8,345 nt of DNA, taken from contig SLAN01000106.1 in assembly GCA_007126865.1 (NCBI GenBank), positions 1-8,345 on the forward strand. Direction: 5' to 3'. Below, one piece after another: positions 5,895-8,345 of this stretch (position 1 is its first letter; every line of letters starts with the position of its first letter). The translations under genes and the position numbers were made by a program. This DNA is from Spirochaetales bacterium (lineage in GTDB: Bacteria; Spirochaetota; Spirochaetia; DSM-27196; SKKC01). The notes under the pieces were generated by a model. It had not been told where the DNA came from, did not search any database, and worked only from the letters and a program-made list of their open reading frames with translations.

Positions 5895-5923
5895 TTGCCG
5901 ATGCCATAGATTATGGAGATATT
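5895..5923 (+). promoter_or_regulatory. Weak candidate clpB promoter
   Basis: TTGCCG (5895-5900; 4 of 6) and GATATT (5918-5923; 4 of 6) are 17 bases apart. The predicted start of transcription would fall at the clpB ATG, which conflicts with use of the GGAG at 5915-5918 as a ribosome site. No CIRCE inverted repeat and no clear sigma-32-type promoter is visible in 5784-5929, so heat-shock control cannot be read from this sequence. Confidence 0.2.
5904..5916. promoter_or_regulatory. 13-bp palindrome in the divergent intergenic region
   Basis: CCATA-GAT-TATGG is a perfect inverted repeat with a 3-base centre. It overlaps -10-like sequences on both strands (TAGATT forward, CATAAT reverse) and touches the GGAG before clpB. 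It could be an operator acting on both genes or a small RNA hairpin. It may equally be chance. Confidence 0.3.
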
Positions 5924-5929
5924 AGAAGT

Positions 5930-8345
5930 ATGAACTACGATAGAATGACAGTCAAAGCACAGGAGGCGCTGCAGGCGGCCTCCAGCATTGTACAGGAGTA
6001 CAAGCATGCAACCCTCGATGCGGATCACCTTCTACTTGCGATGCTCCGCCAGGACGGTGGGGTCATACCGCCGCTGCTCGACCGGATCGGAGTCGACCGG
6101 CACGCGGTGGAGGAGGAGGTCGAGCAACTGCTGAAGGCCAAGCCGAAGGTCCACGGCGAAGGTGCGCAGATGCAGCTCGCCTCCTCGATGACCGGCATCC
6201 TCAACCGCGCAGAGAAGGAATCCGGCGATCTCAAGGACGACTACGTCTCCACCGAGCATCTGCTGCTCGCGATTCTCGAATCGAAGCATGCGGCAGGGGA
6301 GAAGTGTAAGCGGCTCGGAATCACGCGCGACGCGGTCATGAGCGCGCTCAAGAGCGTGCGCGGCAACCAGCGGGTGACCGATCAGGACCCGGAGAGCAAA
6401 TATCAGGTGCTCGACAAGTACTGCCGCGATCTGACCGCGCTCGCGCGGCGGGAGAAGCTCGATCCGGTGATCGGCCGCGATGAGGAGATTCGCCGGGTAA
6501 TGCAGGTGCTCAGCCGGCGCACGAAGAACAACCCGGTGCTCATCGGTGAACCGGGGGTCGGAAAAACCGCGATCGCGGAGGGCCTTGCGCGCAGAATCGT
6601 CTCCGGCGATGTGCCCGACAGTCTGAGGGACAAACGGCTGCTCGGGCTCGATCTCGGAGCTCTCGTAGCCGGTACGAAGTTTCGCGGCGAGTTCGAGGAG
6701 AGGTTGAAGGGCGTGATCAACGAGATTTCGCAGAGCGACGGTCAGATCGTGCTCTTCATCGATGAGCTGCATACGCTCGTGGGCGCCGGCGCGGCCGAAG
6801 GGGCGGTCGACGCGTCGAACCTGCTCAAGCCGGCGCTCGCCCGCGGCGAGCTTCGCTGCATCGGTGCCACGACACTCGACGAGTACCGGCAGCATATCGA
6901 GAAGGATGCGGCGCTCGAGCGGCGCTTCCAGATGGTGATAACCGGGGAGCCGAGCGTCGAGTCGACCGTTGCGATCCTGCGCGGGCTGAAGGAGCGGTAC
7001 GAGGTACACCACGGTGTGCGAATCACCGACGAGGCGTTGATTGCCGCGGCGACATTGAGCGATCGCTATATCACCGCGCGTTTCCTTCCGGACAAGGCGA
7101 TCGATCTCGTCGACGAGGCGGCGAGCCGACTGAAGATGGAGATCGAGAGTCAGCCGGTGGAGCTCGACCAGCTCGAGCGCAGGATACTCCAGCTCGACAT
7201 CGAGAAACAGGCGCTCTCGAAAGAGACCGACGCGGCGAGTACCGAGCGGCGTGAGAAAATCGAGCAGGAGCTCTCCGAGTTGCGCGGGCGTCGCGATGCG
7301 ATGCAGCTGCAGTGGCAGAACGAGAAGAGCATTATCGAACAGATCCGGGAGCTCAAGCAGCGCATCGAGCAGCTCCACATCGAGGAAGCACAGGAGGAGC
7401 GAGCCGGGAATCTCAACCGGGCCGCGGAGATCAAGCACGGTCTTATTCCGCAAACACAGGTCGAGCTCGATCGAAAAACGCAGGAGATGGAGGATCTCTC
7501 CGCCGAGAACCGCCTGCTCCGCGAGGAGGTCACCGACGAGGACGTTGCCAAGGTGGTCTCGGCCTGGACCGGTATCCCGGTTTCGAAGATGCTCAAGAGC
7601 GAGATGCAGAAACTGCTCGAGTTGGAGAGCATTCTCGGTCGTCGCGTAATCGGGCAGGAGCGCGCGATTACCGCGGTCAGTGACGCGATCCGTCGCAACA
7701 AGAGCGGTCTCAGCGACGTGAACCGTCCGAGCGGTGTGTTCATGTTCATCGGTCCGACCGGTGTCGGAAAGACCGAGCTGGCGAAGACGCTCGCCGACTT
7801 TCTGTTCAACGACGAGCGCGCGCTCACGCGGATCGACATGAGCGAATACATGGAGAAGTACTCGGTCAGCCGTCTGATCGGTGCGCCTCCCGGCTACGTC
7901 GGCTACGAGCAGGGCGGTCAGTTGACCGAGGTCGTCCGGCGGCGGCCGTACTCGGTGCTGCTTTTCGACGAAGTCGAGAAAGCGCACCCCGACGTATTCA
8001 ACGTGCTGCTTCAGCTGCTCGATGAGGGCAGGCTGACCGACGGTCAGGGGCGGCAGGTCGACTTCCGAAACACGATCATTATTATGACGAGCAACCTCGG
8101 GAGCGATGTGATCCTCGGTGCCGACGATCCGGAGGAGAGCTGGCCGCAGATCCGGCAGCTGCTTCACAACACGTTCAAGCCGGAGTTCCTGAACCGGCTC
8201 GACGAGATCATCATGTTCCACCGCCTGAGCGAGGAGCAGATCGCAAAGATCGTCGATCTGGAGGTCGCGCGGGTCAAGCAACGACTTGCCGAACGGAAGA
8301 TGAAGCTCGATATTACACCGGAGGCACGGGCGCTGATCGCGCGCA
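5930..8345 (+). CDS. clpB: ClpB, AAA+ protein disaggregase (partial at 3' end)
   Basis: This is a cytosolic hexameric chaperone that, with DnaK/DnaJ/GrpE, threads aggregated proteins through its pore using ATP. There are 805 residues in the window, and about 50 more are expected from the usual length near 860. Domains in order: N-domain 1-145; first AAA+ with Walker [10 protein letters not shown] (Lys212), Walker B VLFIDE (274-279) and arginine pair 331-332; coiled-coil middle domain about 405-525, whose length separates ClpB from ClpA and ClpC; second AAA+ with Walker [10 protein letters not shown] (Lys614), Walker B VLLFDE (676-681), pore loop GYVGY (Tyr656) and Arg756 in FLNRLDE. First pore loop reads [10 protein letters not shown], with Phe251 where Tyr is usual. 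The ATG at 5930 gives the normal N-terminus [18 protein letters not shown] lies 11 bases upstream. It is transcribed away from the DUF3783-hisC genes. Confidence 0.97.
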   Translation, partial: MNYDRMTVKAQEALQAASSIVQEYKHATLDADHLLLAMLRQDGGVIPPLLDRIGVDRHAVEEEVEQLLKAKPKVHGEGAQMQLASSMTGILNRAEKESGDLKDDYVSTEHLLLAILESKHAAGEKCKRLGITRDAVMSALKSVRGNQRVTDQDPESKYQVLDKYCRDLTALARREKLDPVIGRDEEIRRVMQVLSRRTKNNPVLIGEPGVGKTAIAEGLARRIVSGDVPDSLRDKRLLGLDLGALVAGTKFRGEFEERLKGVINEISQSDGQIVLFIDELHTLVGAGAAEGAVDASNLLKPALARGELRCIGATTLDEYRQHIEKDAALERRFQMVITGEPSVESTVAILRGLKERYEVHHGVRITDEALIAAATLSDRYITARFLPDKAIDLVDEAASRLKMEIESQPVELDQLERRILQLDIEKQALSKETDAASTERREKIEQELSELRGRRDAMQLQWQNEKSIIEQIRELKQRIEQLHIEEAQEERAGNLNRAAEIKHGLIPQTQVELDRKTQEMEDLSAENRLLREEVTDEDVAKVVSAWTGIPVSKMLKSEMQKLLELESILGRRVIGQERAITAVSDAIRRNKSGLSDVNRPSGVFMFIGPTGVGKTELAKTLADFLFNDERALTRIDMSEYMEKYSVSRLIGAPPGYVGYEQGGQLTEVVRRRPYSVLLFDEVEKAHPDVFNVLLQLLDEGRLTDGQGRQVDFRNTIIIMTSNLGSDVILGADDPEESWPQIRQLLHNTFKPEFLNRLDEIIMFHRLSEEQIAKIVDLEVARVKQRLAERKMKLDITPEARALIAR

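Noticed and set aside
5784..5929. CIRCE or sigma-32-type heat-shock signal before clpB
   Set aside because: I looked for the TTAGCACTC/GAGTGCTAA inverted repeat and for CTTGAA with CCCCAT at proper spacing. Neither is present; CTTGCCG and CCATAGAT are only 3 bases apart.
6032..8281. A 749-codon open frame on the minus strand opposite clpB
   Set aside because: clpB is certain on the plus strand with all AAA+ motifs. The antisense frame is rich in Leu, Arg, Asp and Glu, has no recognisable domain, and is the expected mirror of GC-rich third positions.

Overview
The window is a compact, GC-rich bacterial segment, with most third codon positions G or C. It holds one long leftward gene block and one divergent rightward gene. 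There are no gene-free stretches longer than about 150 bases, and I see no tRNA, rRNA, CRISPR array or insertion sequence. The DUF3783-type small protein, the GC-rich coding style and the gene content are compatible with a free-living spirochaete-like anaerobe, possibly one coping with salt or alkali. That taxonomic reading is inference only and is weakly supported.

Positions 1-4211 (minus strand) encode a multisubunit cation/proton antiporter of the Mrp/Mnh family, read right to left: MnhE, MnhF, MnhG, an MbhD-like (DUF4040) subunit, an MbhE-like subunit, MnhB, MnhC and MnhD. MnhD runs off the left edge. Six of the seven junctions abut or overlap by 1-10 bases, so the block is a translationally coupled operon. 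The order E-F-G-(two MrpA C-terminal pieces)-B-C-D matches the antiporter half (subunits A-H) of archaeal membrane-bound hydrogenases and of Thermotoga-type Mrp complexes. It does not match the Bacillus/Staphylococcus order, which begins with one large MrpA. What lies left of position 1 will decide whether this is a stand-alone antiporter or the ion-pumping module of a redox complex. Three details stand out. mnhE has no ATG, GTG or TTG able to give a full-length protein and seems to start at an ATC codon behind a good Shine-Dalgarno sequence. The MbhD-like subunit carries an extra soluble domain of about 100 residues. MrpA is present only as its split C-terminal pieces.

Positions 4333-5783 (minus strand) carry a small DUF3783-like protein with a 39-bp tandem repeat in its tail, joined by an ATGA overlap to a histidinol-phosphate aminotransferase-like enzyme (hisC). 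About 120 bases separate hisC from mnhE, with a short GC hairpin and only a weak promoter candidate, so read-through into the antiporter genes is possible. The DUF3783 gene has no Shine-Dalgarno sequence, but a promoter-like pair is placed so that its transcript would begin at the A of the ATG.

Positions 5930-8345 (plus strand) encode ClpB, the heat-shock disaggregase, complete from its start but cut by the right edge with roughly 50 residues missing. It is divergent from the DUF3783 gene across a 146-base intergenic region containing a perfect 13-bp palindrome.
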